From positions 310,001-374,000 of the forward strand of contig NZ_FMZB01000003.1 in NCBI RefSeq assembly GCF_900101385.1: a stretch of DNA of 64,000 nt, written 5' to 3'. This DNA comes from Terribacillus halophilus. GTDB lineage: Bacteria > Bacillota > Bacilli > Bacillales > Amphibacillaceae. A program made the translations under genes and the position numbers. The notes below the pieces were generated by a model, which was not told the origin of the DNA, searched no databases, and saw only the letters and a list, made by a program, of their open reading frames with translations. Below are positions 46,431 through 55,815 of this stretch, piece by piece; position 1 is the stretch's first letter, and each line of letters starts with the position of its first letter.

Positions 46431-47444
46431 TCATTTCTTTCCTTTTACATATTCAGCATCGAACAAGAACATCCGCATCACTAGAATCAGGGATGGAATC
46501 AGCATGAGAAGCCCCCCGGCAAATGCAATCAACAAAGCCGTACCCATTGCCGGTAATGTTGCATCTGCCGTTACCTGAATTTCGTTGTACAGCAAGTACG
46601 GCATATGGCCGATACCATACCCCAAGAGTGCAAAGAAAAACTGCAGCATGACACAAATGAACGAAAGGCCATAATGGCTTTCCCTGTATACCAAATAGAT
46701 ACCAATCAAAAAGAACAATACAGAAAGCCCGAACATCCACCAAAGGTCCAGCATGTTGTTATAATGCGCTGGATTCTGTCTGCTGATAAAGATGAATGCT
46801 GTCAAGCTGGCGATGATTTGCGGAGCAGCCCAGAAAAGTGCATAAGAACGGAGCAATTTGCGTGCAGGCTCGTCACCAGCTTTATTCGCGTAATACGTCA
46901 AGAAATGGGCGCTGATATAAAGTACGGATACAACGGCCAAAAAGACAACCGCCCAAGAAAAAGGGTTGGTCAGCAATTCTTTGTAGCGTAAATAGACACT
47001 GCCATTTTCATGACGCAAAAACCCTCCCTCGGATATCGTCAAACCAGTGGCAATCGCTGCAGGAATGAACAATCCGCTGGCCCCATAGAGGAAGGTATAT
47101 AGTTTACTTTTCCTTGAACCATAATTCTCAAAGGCGTAAAAAGAGCCGCGAATACCAATCAATAACAAAACGATCGAACCAGGTATCAGCATGGCAGACC
47201 CAAAATAGTATCCAGCATCCGGGAAGAAGAAAGCCAGACCATAGAAGAAGAATATAAAGAATACATTCGTAATTTCCCACACTGGGGATAGGTATCTGGC
47301 AATCAGCCGATTCAGGATGTGATCTTTCTTTGTCTGCAAAGCATAATAAGCGAAAAAGCCCGCCCCGAAGTCAATGGATGCGATGATTAAATAAGCGAAC
47401 AGGAAAAACCAAAGTGCTGATAGCCCCAATATTTCGTAACTCAT
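46431..47444 (-). CDS. cydB: Cytochrome bd oxidase subunit II (YthB/CydB-like)
   Basis: 337 aa, eight to nine membrane helices. FLFAYLIIASIDFGAGFFAYYAL at the N-terminus is the CydB mark. Partner of subunit I in quinol oxidation without proton pumping. Its ATG overlaps the cydA stop by four bases. The sequence resembles the YthAB-type operon rather than CydABCD, and no cydCD genes are adjacent. Confidence 0.9.
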   Translation of the reverse strand: MSYEILGLSALWFFLFAYLIIASIDFGAGFFAYYALQTKKDHILNRLIARYLSPVWEITNVFFIFFFYGLAFFFPDAGYYFGSAMLIPGSIVLLLIGIRGSFYAFENYGSRKSKLYTFLYGASGLFIPAAIATGLTISEGGFLRHENGSVYLRYKELLTNPFSWAVVFLAVVSVLYISAHFLTYYANKAGDEPARKLLRSYALFWAAPQIIASLTAFIFISRQNPAHYNNMLDLWWMFGLSVLFFLIGIYLVYRESHYGLSFICVMLQFFFALLGYGIGHMPYLLYNEIQVTADATLPAMGTALLIAFAGGLLMLIPSLILVMRMFLFDAEYVKGKK

Positions 47445-48796
47445 TTTTGATCACCTCCAAATAACGTATCGGGAAAGCGCATTTCCCACTCTTTTTGGAT
47501 CGGATTCTTTTTATAAAGCCTGACAAGAACCAGCGTCACGAATGTACCCAGTAATACGTAGAGGATTAAAAATGCGGCAAATACATAATGGACATATGGT
47601 GATGAGATTGCTCCTTCCGCAACACGCATATACCCCCGCAAAATCCAAGGCTGACGTCCCACTTCCGCAAAAATCCATCCAAATTCAATCGCCAGCATGG
47701 CAAGCGGTGCATTCACTACAATCGCCCTAAGCAGCCACTTATTATACTGGTCTCGTTTTTTCCAAAACATGAATACAATAAATAACATGCTGATCAATAT
47801 ACCGAAAGCTCCAAAAATAACCATCAAATCAAACATATAATGTATCCATAACGGCGGTATAAGATCTGCATCCACTTTATCCAGACCGGTAACCTCGCTG
47901 TTGAAATCCCCAAAAGATAAGAAGCTTAGCAGCTTTGGAAGATGAATGGCCCCTTGGATTTCATTATCCTCCGTCAGCCTGCCGAACAGGATTAAATCCG
48001 CGCCTTTTTCTGTTTTGAAATGCCACTCAGCAGCTGCCAGCTTTTCCGGCTGATAATTTGCTAAAAATTTTGCAGAAGTATCACCGGCAATTGCCGTGAA
48101 GATGGAAAAGATCAGCGTGATGATCATGGTCAGCTTGAGCGCTTTCTTATAGTACGTATTGTTTCCATATTTCAAGATGAAAAATGCTGTAATGGCTGCG
48201 AGAATAGCCCCGGATGTCATGTAGGACGAAGTGAGTACATGAAATACCTTCGAAGGTGTGGCAGGATTCAGCATCGCCATTATCGGATCAACCGACGTAA
48301 TGGTACGCCCGTCCAAGGTGAAGCCTTGCGGAGTATTCATAAAGGCATTTACAGTAGTAATGAAAACGGCACTCATTCCTCCGCCTATGACAACTGGAAG
48401 CGAAAGATACCAATGTGTATACCTTCCCTTGAATCGATCCCAAGTATAAATATACGCCCCCAGGAAAATCGCTTCAAAGAAGAATGCGAAGGTTTCCATG
48501 AATAACGGTAATCCAATTACGTGGCCGGCAATCTGCATGAAAGTCGGCCAGAGCAAAAACAGCTGCAGACCAATTGCAGTCCCGGTTACCACACCAACCG
48601 CGACGATGATGACATAGCCTCTTGTCCATCTCCTGGCCAGCAAGACATATTTGGGATCTCGCTTGCGGATACCTACATATTCCGCTGCGCATATCAATAA
48701 TGGAACACCAGCACCTATTGTCGCAAAGATAATATGGAAAACAAGCGTCATAGAGGTAAGCATCCGCGCTAAAATTACACTATCGTAAGCGAACAA
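47441..48796 (-). CDS. cydA: Cytochrome bd oxidase subunit I (YthA/CydA-like)
   Basis: About 451 aa, nine membrane helices. YDSVILARMLTSMTLVFHIIFATIG at the start holds the heme b595/d ligand His region, and EVGRQPWILRGYMRV is the conserved GRQPW motif. The quinol loop is short, as in Gram-positives. Start uncertain: no ATG fits. TTG 48796 with AGGGA upstream gives the family-like N-terminus. The frame continues to 48865 through a terminator hairpin, which argues against a longer protein. Confidence 0.88.
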   Translation of the reverse strand: MFAYDSVILARMLTSMTLVFHIIFATIGAGVPLLICAAEYVGIRKRDPKYVLLARRWTRGYVIIVAVGVVTGTAIGLQLFLLWPTFMQIAGHVIGLPLFMETFAFFFEAIFLGAYIYTWDRFKGRYTHWYLSLPVVIGGGMSAVFITTVNAFMNTPQGFTLDGRTITSVDPIMAMLNPATPSKVFHVLTSSYMTSGAILAAITAFFILKYGNNTYYKKALKLTMIITLIFSIFTAIAGDTSAKFLANYQPEKLAAAEWHFKTEKGADLILFGRLTEDNEIQGAIHLPKLLSFLSFGDFNSEVTGLDKVDADLIPPLWIHYMFDLMVIFGAFGILISMLFIVFMFWKKRDQYNKWLLRAIVVNAPLAMLAIEFGWIFAEVGRQPWILRGYMRVAEGAISSPYVHYVFAAFLILYVLLGTFVTLVLVRLYKKNPIQKEWEMRFPDTLFGGDQK

Positions 48797-48865
48797 AATG
48801 TATCCCTGCTTTCTGTATAGATAATCGCTCCTCTTGTTATGCCCAAAGAAATAAAAAATACCCAA

Positions 48866-48903
48866 AACAAAGAGCGTATCCCCGATGAGATACGCTCTTT
48901 GTC
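48866..48903 (-). terminator. Terminator after the ABC exporter genes
   Basis: ACAAAGAGCGTATC ... GATACGCTCTTTGT stem reaching into the last codon of the upstream gene. A T-rich stretch follows on the minus strand. Confidence 0.85.
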
Positions 48904-50722
48904 ATTTTTCGTCGGATTGAAATTGTGTCTTTACCAGTTCGTAATACTTACCTTTCCTATCCATCAACGACTCGTGGCTGCCTTGCTCCAAAATACATCC
49001 TTGTTCCAATACAATGATATTATCGGCTTCCCTTATGGTCGAAAGACGGTGTGCGATCATAATGGCTGTGCGTCCTTGCAATAAGGTTTTCAATGCATGC
49101 TGAATCTTCAGCTCTGTTTCTGTATCAATGCTGGCAGTCGCCTCATCGAGGATGATGATCCGCGGATCGGCAAGCATGGTCCGTGCAAAAGACAGCAGCT
49201 GCCTCTCTCCTGCCGAGAGGATATTACCGCGCTCCTCGACCTCCGTCTCATAACCATCAGCCAAGCGGCTGATGAAATCATCCGCTCCGACAATACGCGC
49301 TGCATCCATCACTTGCTCGTCAGTTGCTTCCGGGTTGCCAAAACGGATATTCTCCATGATGGTCCCAGAGAAGATGAATGTATCCTGCAGGACGACACTG
49401 ATTTGCTCCCTTACATCCTGGAGCCTGACATCACGTAAATCCTCTCCATCAATCTGGACAGAACCGGATGTGGGATCGTAAAAACGGCTGATCAGATTAG
49501 CGATAGTCGATTTTCCCGAACCTGTATGACCGACAAGTGCCACCGTCTGTCCGGCTTTCATATGCAAGTCGATCTCATGGAGTGCAATCCGATCTTGATT
49601 ATAGGCGAACACAACCTTTTCGAATCGGATATCTCCTGTAATTCTTGGTAACGGCTTTGCATCCTTCCGAGTCTCCACATTCGGTTCCTCATCCAAAAAC
49701 TCGAAGATACGCTCTGAGGATGCCATTGCGACGAGCAGCTGATTATAGATCTGCCCCAATCGTGAAATTGGTTCCCAAAACATGCCCAAGAAGAAAGCAA
49801 AGGTAACGAATGTACCAATCTCGATTTGATCCGTTAAGATCAAATGTGCTCCATAAGCAATGAGGATGACTGTCCCGATTGCATTGCTCATCTCTACGAA
49901 AGGACCGAAATACGCACTCTTTTTTGTGGCAATTCTTTCACTTTCATAGTTATCTCGGTTAAGTGCTTCAAAATAATCCGTGTTCTCTGGCTCCTGCGCG
50001 TAAGACTGTGTCACCCGGATTCCCTGGATTGCTTCATTCAGATGCGAATTCATGCGGGATTTCTGCATCCTCACTTGCTGCCAAGACCGCCTGATGCTTT
50101 GCCTCAGTTTTGTTGAAATGAAGAACATGAAAGGCAGGATGACGAGTACCGCAATGGCCAACTGGGGACTTAAGAAGAACAATATCCCGATGATACCGAT
50201 CAGCATGACAGAATCGGTCAGCAAGTTGATGATTCCATTCGTGAACAGCTCCTGCAACGAGTTGATATCATTTAGTACCCGTACAAGAATCGAACCAGCA
50301 GACCGAGTATCAAAGAAACGATGTGACAGATGCTGGATATGACGGAACAGCGTTTTTCGCAAGTCATAGATCACATGCTGTCCAAGGATATTGACCCATT
50401 TGATCCGCAGTATATTGGCCGCATAGTTCAGCACATACAAACCCCCGATTCCTGCTACCAAATAAATTAGGAAACGGATATCCCCGGATGCGATTGCCAT
50501 ATCAATCGCCACTTTACCGATTAAAATCGGTATGAGCAGCCGGATGATCGTGGACAGCAGCATCGTCACTATGGACCCCGGCAGCAAGGTTTTGCTATAC
50601 GGTTTCATAAACCCAAGCAACCGTCTGATTTGAGCCCAGTCGAATGGCTTTTCCATCACTTGATCTTGTGAATAATGGAATCGATTCGTATGCCGTTTTT
50701 TATTGTATTGCAGATTTTCCAT
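48902..50722 (-). CDS. ABC exporter half-transporter, canonical subunit (YknV-like)
   Basis: 606 aa. Six membrane helices (about 45-330), then an ATPase domain with Walker A GHTGSGKST, signature LSAGERQ and Walker B IIILDEAT with the catalytic Glu. Member of the heterodimeric multidrug or lipid exporter group with the following partner gene. The order and sizes (606 and 584 aa) match B. subtilis YknV/YknU. Substrate unknown. ATG after AGGAGGG, 11 bases beyond the partner stop. Confidence 0.88.
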   Translation of the reverse strand: MENLQYNKKRHTNRFHYSQDQVMEKPFDWAQIRRLLGFMKPYSKTLLPGSIVTMLLSTIIRLLIPILIGKVAIDMAIASGDIRFLIYLVAGIGGLYVLNYAANILRIKWVNILGQHVIYDLRKTLFRHIQHLSHRFFDTRSAGSILVRVLNDINSLQELFTNGIINLLTDSVMLIGIIGILFFLSPQLAIAVLVILPFMFFISTKLRQSIRRSWQQVRMQKSRMNSHLNEAIQGIRVTQSYAQEPENTDYFEALNRDNYESERIATKKSAYFGPFVEMSNAIGTVILIAYGAHLILTDQIEIGTFVTFAFFLGMFWEPISRLGQIYNQLLVAMASSERIFEFLDEEPNVETRKDAKPLPRITGDIRFEKVVFAYNQDRIALHEIDLHMKAGQTVALVGHTGSGKSTIANLISRFYDPTSGSVQIDGEDLRDVRLQDVREQISVVLQDTFIFSGTIMENIRFGNPEATDEQVMDAARIVGADDFISRLADGYETEVEERGNILSAGERQLLSFARTMLADPRIIILDEATASIDTETELKIQHALKTLLQGRTAIMIAHRLSTIREADNIIVLEQGCILEQGSHESLMDRKGKYYELVKTQFQSDEK

Positions 50723-50733
50723 GAGCTCCCTCC

Positions 50734-52488
50734 TTACTGTGCTGAACGCATGATCGCTTTTTGATCTTGATACTGGATTTCGTAGATACGCTGGTATAAG
50801 CCGCCATTTTGCAGCAGGAATTCATGTGTTCCTCGTTCGGCAACCTCCCCTTCATGGAGCACAAGTATTTCATCGGCATGTTTAACAGACGATATGCGAT
50901 GGGCAATGATGAATGTCGTACGATTTTTCATCACTTCTTTCAATGCCTGTTGAATCTTCACTTCCGTCTGCATATCAACAGCGCTTGTAGCATCATCCAG
51001 AATCAAGATGCTCGGATCGATCAGCAGTGCCCTCGCGATTGCGATTCTCTGCTTCTGCCCTCCGGACAGACCCATTCCGCGTTCACCAAGCATCGTATCG
51101 TATTGATCTGGCAGCTCCATGATGAAATCATGGGCTTGCGCGCGCTTGGCCGCATCTACGATTTGCTCGAAACTGACAGTATCTGGGTTACCGTATGCAA
51201 TATTCTCTTTGATTGTCGTCGAAAAAAGGAATGCCTCCTGCAGCACAAAACCAATATGCTGTCTCAGAACCCTTAAATCATAATCTTGTACAGGAATGCC
51301 ATCTATGTAGACACTCCCTGAAGTAGGTTCATAAAAACGGGTCATCAACTGCGTGATACTCGTCTTCCCCGATCCCGTGCCGCCGACAAGACCGATGATC
51401 TTCCCTGGCGGTGCATCGAAGCTGATATCCTTCAAGGCCAGATCATCGTCTTTTACATATCGAAGTGTGACTTGATCAAACGTTACATGTCCGCTGATTT
51501 GTTTTGTGTTGATTGGATGTTCCTGCTGCCCGATATCTTCTTTTGCTTCCAGGACTTCCAGGAGCCTTTCACCGGATGCTTTTGCTTGCGAGAACATATT
51601 GATAATGAAACCAAGGTTCGCGAGCGGACCAAGGATATAGGAAACCAGGCTGAAGAATGCAACCAATGCACCAAGTTCAAGTTGTCCGGAAATGACCAGA
51701 TACCCTCCATAGGAAATGAGGACGACCATACATATGTTTCCGATCAGTTCCATGAGGGGAAAGAACTTTGCCCATACTTTTGAAGTGAAAATGTAGTTAT
51801 CTCTATAGGTGGAGTTGTTATCTGTAAAACGATCAATCTCAAATTCTTCTCTTGCTAACGATTTTACTGTATTCATCCCGCTGATGTTTTCCTGTACACG
51901 TGTATTGAGTACTCCCAGCGACGTTCTTATGCTGCGAAAAGCAGGATGGACAAGCTTATCGAAGCGATAGACGACCACAGCCAAAAAGGGCATGGAAACC
52001 ATTGTAACAAGCGCAAGCGGAACGGAGTATGCGAACATGACAGCCAGACTGATCACGATCAGCAGTACAACACGCAGGAATTGCCCTATACCCGCTGAAA
52101 GGAAAAAGCGAATTCCTTCCACATCAGCAGTCAACCTGGACATCAGATCACCCGTGCGCGCATTATCATAATACGTAAAACTTAGCCGCTGCAATTTTTT
52201 GTATAGACTATTTCTCATCTTGAAAACAGTTTGAACACCGAATAAATCGCCAAGATACTGCTGCAGGAAATTGGCTATCCCCTTTAAGAGCATCAAAACG
52301 ATGAATCCAGCCGAGATGATTGGAATTAGTCCGTACTGATTCCCCAAAACGACGTCATCAATCGTAATTTGCAATACGATAGGATAGACTACCGTGGCGG
52401 CTGTCACTATCGCAATGAATAGAAGCGACAAGTAAAAATTTCGCCGGTAAGGCCAGTAGAATTCCTTTAATTTCTGGAAAATACGCAA
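50734..52488 (-). CDS. ABC exporter half-transporter, degenerate-site subunit (YknU-like)
   Basis: 584 aa from TTG 52488, where GGAG-AAGGG is suitably spaced. The ATG 30 bases earlier has no ribosome site. Six membrane helices, Walker A GGTGSGKTS, signature LSGGQKQR. Walker B reads ILILDDATS, with Asp where the catalytic Glu is expected. One degenerate ATP site is usual in heterodimeric exporters, so this is the non-catalytic partner of the downstream subunit. Confidence 0.88.
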   Translation of the reverse strand: MRIFQKLKEFYWPYRRNFYLSLLFIAIVTAATVVYPIVLQITIDDVVLGNQYGLIPIISAGFIVLMLLKGIANFLQQYLGDLFGVQTVFKMRNSLYKKLQRLSFTYYDNARTGDLMSRLTADVEGIRFFLSAGIGQFLRVVLLIVISLAVMFAYSVPLALVTMVSMPFLAVVVYRFDKLVHPAFRSIRTSLGVLNTRVQENISGMNTVKSLAREEFEIDRFTDNNSTYRDNYIFTSKVWAKFFPLMELIGNICMVVLISYGGYLVISGQLELGALVAFFSLVSYILGPLANLGFIINMFSQAKASGERLLEVLEAKEDIGQQEHPINTKQISGHVTFDQVTLRYVKDDDLALKDISFDAPPGKIIGLVGGTGSGKTSITQLMTRFYEPTSGSVYIDGIPVQDYDLRVLRQHIGFVLQEAFLFSTTIKENIAYGNPDTVSFEQIVDAAKRAQAHDFIMELPDQYDTMLGERGMGLSGGQKQRIAIARALLIDPSILILDDATSAVDMQTEVKIQQALKEVMKNRTTFIIAHRISSVKHADEILVLHEGEVAERGTHEFLLQNGGLYQRIYEIQYQDQKAIMRSAQ

Positions 52489-52596
52489 ACCCTTCTCCCC
52501 CTCTTCAAATAGTCGCATGTTCTAATATATCGGGTTCCGAACTAATTTACCAGAGGTAAATTAACGATTATTTAAAAAAGTTTGAATTCAAAACAT

Positions 52597-52623
52597 AAAA
52601 AAAGCATCGTTTATACGATGCTC
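52597..52623 (-). terminator. Terminator overlapping the alaX stop
   Basis: AGCATCGT-ttat-ACGATGCT stem (52603-52622) with seven T on the minus strand. Confidence 0.85.
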
Positions 52624-53780
52624 TGGTAATGTTCTTGCAGGAACCGCATAAACCGTTCCAGATCCTCTCTTCTTTGGAAGCTTGCCTGGGCAGTCCGTAC
52701 GCTGCCGCCACCCTTTCCTCCAAATTCGGATAGAGACGAAGAGAATAAATTTCCGCAATGAAAGTCTTCAAGATTATGGGAGACTACCAGCTTTTGTACC
52801 TGTTGATCTGAAAGCATGACAAAATCCTTGCCTGCTTCCAGCAGCTTTGCTGCCATACGCTGTAGTGCTTTGACGTTTTTTCCTTCATAAGAACGAACTA
52901 CCATGCTTGCTTCCGTTTGGATAAGCTCCCGTAACTCCAATTCCTCCAGCTGTTTTTCCAGCTCCTCTGCCCTTTTGACAGCTGATTGTAAATCAGTTGA
53001 TTGCTTTTTCAATCGCGGCAGAACATCTTTACTGCTCGTCTGGAATTGGCCCGCGACTTGATCCATGATGCTGAACATCTCCCTGGTGGTTTCCAAAGCA
53101 CGTTTCCCGCATTGGAAATAAATACGCTGCCCCTGTTTTTGTTTCTCCGTTTTGAGTATTTTGATCATTCCGATTTGACCAGTGGATGCTGTATGCGTTC
53201 CGCCGCAAGGATTGTATTCTACTCCATCGATTTCAACGATCCTCACGTCTTCTGTGACATGCGGCTGCTTGACGACGGGCAATTCAGCTAGCTCGGCAGC
53301 GGTCACATAGTAACTGGTTATCAGCCGATCCTCATAAATTAGTTCGTTCACTTTCTGCTCCACAGAAGTCAGCTCATCCTCCGTTAATTTATCTCCGAGC
53401 AAATCGATTGTGACATCTTCTTTCCCTAGATGAAAACCAATTGTCTCCCTGCCAGAAACCAAACGAAAAGCGGCAGAGAGCAAATGTTGTCCAGTGTGCT
53501 GCTGCATGAGATCGAAGCGATACGCCCAATCAATCTGGCAGTCGACCTCTCCTTCTACTTTTGATTCCAGACCGTAATACGGCACGCCTTCCTTGCTTTC
53601 CACAGCTCTTACATCCAATTCGGCAATTGTCCCTTGATCTGCTGGCTGGCCGCCTCCGCCCGGGTAAAATGCCGTTTCTTTCAGTGAAACAAAATAAAGC
53701 CCATTTTTTTCATATGTATCCTCGATTTCAGTCTTCCAGACTTTACGGAATGCGTCTTCTCTGTATAGCAGCTTGCTCAT
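52611..53780 (-). CDS. Alanyl-tRNA editing protein (AlaX-L type)
   Basis: 389 aa free-standing editing protein that hydrolyses mischarged Ser- or Gly-tRNA(Ala). AlaRS-like editing core with zinc ligands in QQHTGQHLLS (HxxxH) and NPCGGTHTAS (CxxxH). A coiled coil lies near 240-280, and a C-terminal DHHA1-like domain ends with EFGGKGGGSVRTAQ. The start is ATG 53780 nine bases after AAAGG. The ATG nine bases earlier overlaps that site. Confidence 0.92.
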   Translation of the reverse strand: MSKLLYREDAFRKVWKTEIEDTYEKNGLYFVSLKETAFYPGGGGQPADQGTIAELDVRAVESKEGVPYYGLESKVEGEVDCQIDWAYRFDLMQQHTGQHLLSAAFRLVSGRETIGFHLGKEDVTIDLLGDKLTEDELTSVEQKVNELIYEDRLITSYYVTAAELAELPVVKQPHVTEDVRIVEIDGVEYNPCGGTHTASTGQIGMIKILKTEKQKQGQRIYFQCGKRALETTREMFSIMDQVAGQFQTSSKDVLPRLKKQSTDLQSAVKRAEELEKQLEELELRELIQTEASMVVRSYEGKNVKALQRMAAKLLEAGKDFVMLSDQQVQKLVVSHNLEDFHCGNLFSSSLSEFGGKGGGSVRTAQASFQRREDLERFMRFLQEHYQSIV

Positions 53781-53840
53781 ATCAATCATCCTTTACTATC
53801 TGATAGAGCAAGCTTACCATGAATCACAGCAGGAAGCATG

Positions 53841-54272
53841 CTAGCTGTATTTTAAAGCGTCCAGCTGATTGATCAGCAATGTTGTGAAGTTTCCGCCGGA
53901 TTGTATATGACGAATCCTTCCTTTCCTATCGAGCAAAACAATGCTCGGCAGTTTCTGCACTCTGAATCTATTCTTCATCTGATGCCTTTGATCCAAATAG
54001 ACGGGAAGTTCTATGCCATTGTCAAGCACGTAATCATTTATCAATTGTTCATCCAAATCGGCAGTTGAACGGGGGACATGGACCAGTACGATATCGAAGA
54101 ACTGCCCTTCATATCTTGCATAGTCCAGCAATAGAGGGAGTTTTTCCTTACATATAGTGCAGCTCACAGACCAAAAATAAATGATGAGCGGTCGTCCTCC
54201 AGCTTTGGTATCGGGTGGATAAAGCCAATTTGTCCCTTGCTGGTCAATTGCATCCGGGAGTTGGGGTATCAT
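53841..54272 (-). CDS. ykuV: Thioredoxin-like thiol-disulfide oxidoreductase YkuV
   Basis: 143 aa TlpA/thioredoxin-fold protein without a signal peptide, hence cytosolic. Redox motif SC38TIC41 and cis-Pro in QKLPSIVLLD. Its ATG overlaps the stop of ykuU by four bases, so it likely serves as partner or reductant of that peroxiredoxin. Pair and order match B. subtilis ykuU-ykuV. Confidence 0.88.
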   Translation of the reverse strand: MIPQLPDAIDQQGTNWLYPPDTKAGGRPLIIYFWSVSCTICKEKLPLLLDYARYEGQFFDIVLVHVPRSTADLDEQLINDYVLDNGIELPVYLDQRHQMKNRFRVQKLPSIVLLDRKGRIRHIQSGGNFTTLLINQLDALKYS

Positions 54273-54820
54273 GAAGATGCATCCTCCTTTGGAAGCAGTT
54301 CATCACCAGGGTGCCAATTCACACCACATGCTTCCCCTGTCTGCAACGCCTCCAAAACACGCAGCAATTCCGATGTATCCCGCCCCACCAAATCTGCGTG
54401 CATTAGATAATAACAAATTTCACCTTGGGGATTTACTATTATCGTTGCGCGGACAGAAGTATAGCTTTTACTATCAAGTACACCGTAAGCCTGGGACACA
54501 TTACCTGTAAAATCCGAAGCCAGCGGATAACTGATGTGCTGAATACCATTATGCTCACGAGGTATCTTCTGCCAATCGGCATGTGAAAGGAGACTATCAG
54601 TTGAAATAGCAACTACCTCCGCATCCAATTCGCGCACTTCATCAATCCTATCTGCTAAATCATTCAATTCAGTTGGACAAACTGTGCTGAAATCACGAGG
54701 ATAAAAAAAGAGCACCAGCCATTTTTTCGCTTCCATCTTCTGTTTCAATCTGATTACAGCTGTCTTTCCATCAGGCAAGACGGCCGGCAGCTCAAACTGT
54801 GGTGCAACATTGCCGATCAC
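54269..54820 (-). CDS. ykuU: 2-Cys peroxiredoxin YkuU
   Basis: 183 aa AhpC/TSA peroxidase. Peroxidatic Cys48 in YPRDFSTVCPTEL and resolving Cys165 in GEACGVNWHPGD. The start is GTG 54820 behind AAGGAGGGG, giving the usual Prx N-terminus IGNVAPQFELP. The frame is open 23 codons further upstream without a ribosome site. Operon with ykuV, divergent from the mscS-type gene. Confidence 0.92.
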   Translation of the reverse strand: MIGNVAPQFELPAVLPDGKTAVIRLKQKMEAKKWLVLFFYPRDFSTVCPTELNDLADRIDEVRELDAEVVAISTDSLLSHADWQKIPREHNGIQHISYPLASDFTGNVSQAYGVLDSKSYTSVRATIIVNPQGEICYYLMHADLVGRDTSELLRVLEALQTGEACGVNWHPGDELLPKEDASS

Positions 54821-54945
54821 GGGCTCTCCCCTCCTTTTATACTGTGTCACTATATGCTTAACAGCGGCATTTGTTACAGAACGTTTCATTACAGCTCAAT
54901 CAGGGTATCTTTTCAAAAGCAGTAAATCGAAAAAGGAGACCGACT

Positions 54946-55800
54946 ATGAACTTTCTAACAGACGGACTACAATACAACTACGATGGTTTGATAGAAAAAG
55001 CTGTATCGATCGGTTTGCAGTTGCTGCTTATCATCATTGGTTACTTCATCCTACGAGCCGTTGGGAAAAAACTGATCAGCACCAGCTTGAATAAAGCAAG
55101 CTCTAAACAGCGTATATCGACAAGCAGAATGAAAACGCTGGAGAAGCTGCTTATCAATACATATGGATACACTCTGATATTCCTGCTGATTGTCATGATT
55201 TTCGGTGCTTTCCATATCCAGATCGGCCCGCTGATTGCAGGTGCTGGTATCATCGGACTTGCCATCGGATTCGGTGCCCAAGGACTTGTGAGTGATGTGG
55301 TGACTGGATTCTTCATCCTGCTGGAGCGACAAATCGAAGTTGGCGATGTCGTCACTACATCCGGCTATAATGGAGTGGTCGAGGAAGTCGGACTGCGGAC
55401 GACGCAGGTTCGAAGCTTCGATGGCACATTGAATTTCATTCCAAATCGTAATATCAATGGAATCAGCAACCATTCCCGCGGCAATATGCGTGCAATGGTC
55501 GACATCGGTATCAGCTATGAAGATAATATCGATCATGCACTGCGCGTCTTGCAGGAAATATGTGAGACGTTCCAGCAAGACGAACGCTTCCGTGAAGGAC
55601 CGGATGTCATCGGTGTGGAAGCACTGGGAGCTTCAGAAGTTACCTTACGAATCATCGGCCATACAGCCAATAATGAACAATACGGGGCAGAACGCGATAT
55701 GAAGAAAGCAATCAAAGAAGCCTTCGACAGAGAAGGAATCGATATTCCTTACCCACATCAGGTCTTTCTTCAGCGAAAAGAAGAAAGCGCAAAGCAATGA
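54946..55800 (+). CDS. ykuT: MscS-type mechanosensitive channel YkuT
   Basis: 284 aa. Three N-terminal membrane helices. The pore helix region is GAGIIGLAIGFGAQGLVSDVVTGFFILLE, with the Gly/Ala packing pattern of MscS TM3. The cytosolic beta and C-terminal domains follow. Opens under membrane tension to release solutes on hypo-osmotic shock. ATG 54946 with AAGGAG. Frames upstream lack a ribosome site. Confidence 0.93.
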   Translation: MNFLTDGLQYNYDGLIEKAVSIGLQLLLIIIGYFILRAVGKKLISTSLNKASSKQRISTSRMKTLEKLLINTYGYTLIFLLIVMIFGAFHIQIGPLIAGAGIIGLAIGFGAQGLVSDVVTGFFILLERQIEVGDVVTTSGYNGVVEEVGLRTTQVRSFDGTLNFIPNRNINGISNHSRGNMRAMVDIGISYEDNIDHALRVLQEICETFQQDERFREGPDVIGVEALGASEVTLRIIGHTANNEQYGAERDMKKAIKEAFDREGIDIPYPHQVFLQRKEESAKQ

Positions 55801-55815
55801 GCTTTGCGCTTTTGT
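55784..55815. terminator. Bidirectional terminator ykuT/dapL
   Basis: AAAGCGCAAAGC-aatga-GCTTTGCGCTTT hairpin covering the ykuT stop. Confidence 0.9.

Noticed and set aside
53841-54820. Novel peroxiredoxin-thioredoxin pair
   Set aside because: Order and motifs match the known B. subtilis ykuU-ykuV genes next to ykuT.
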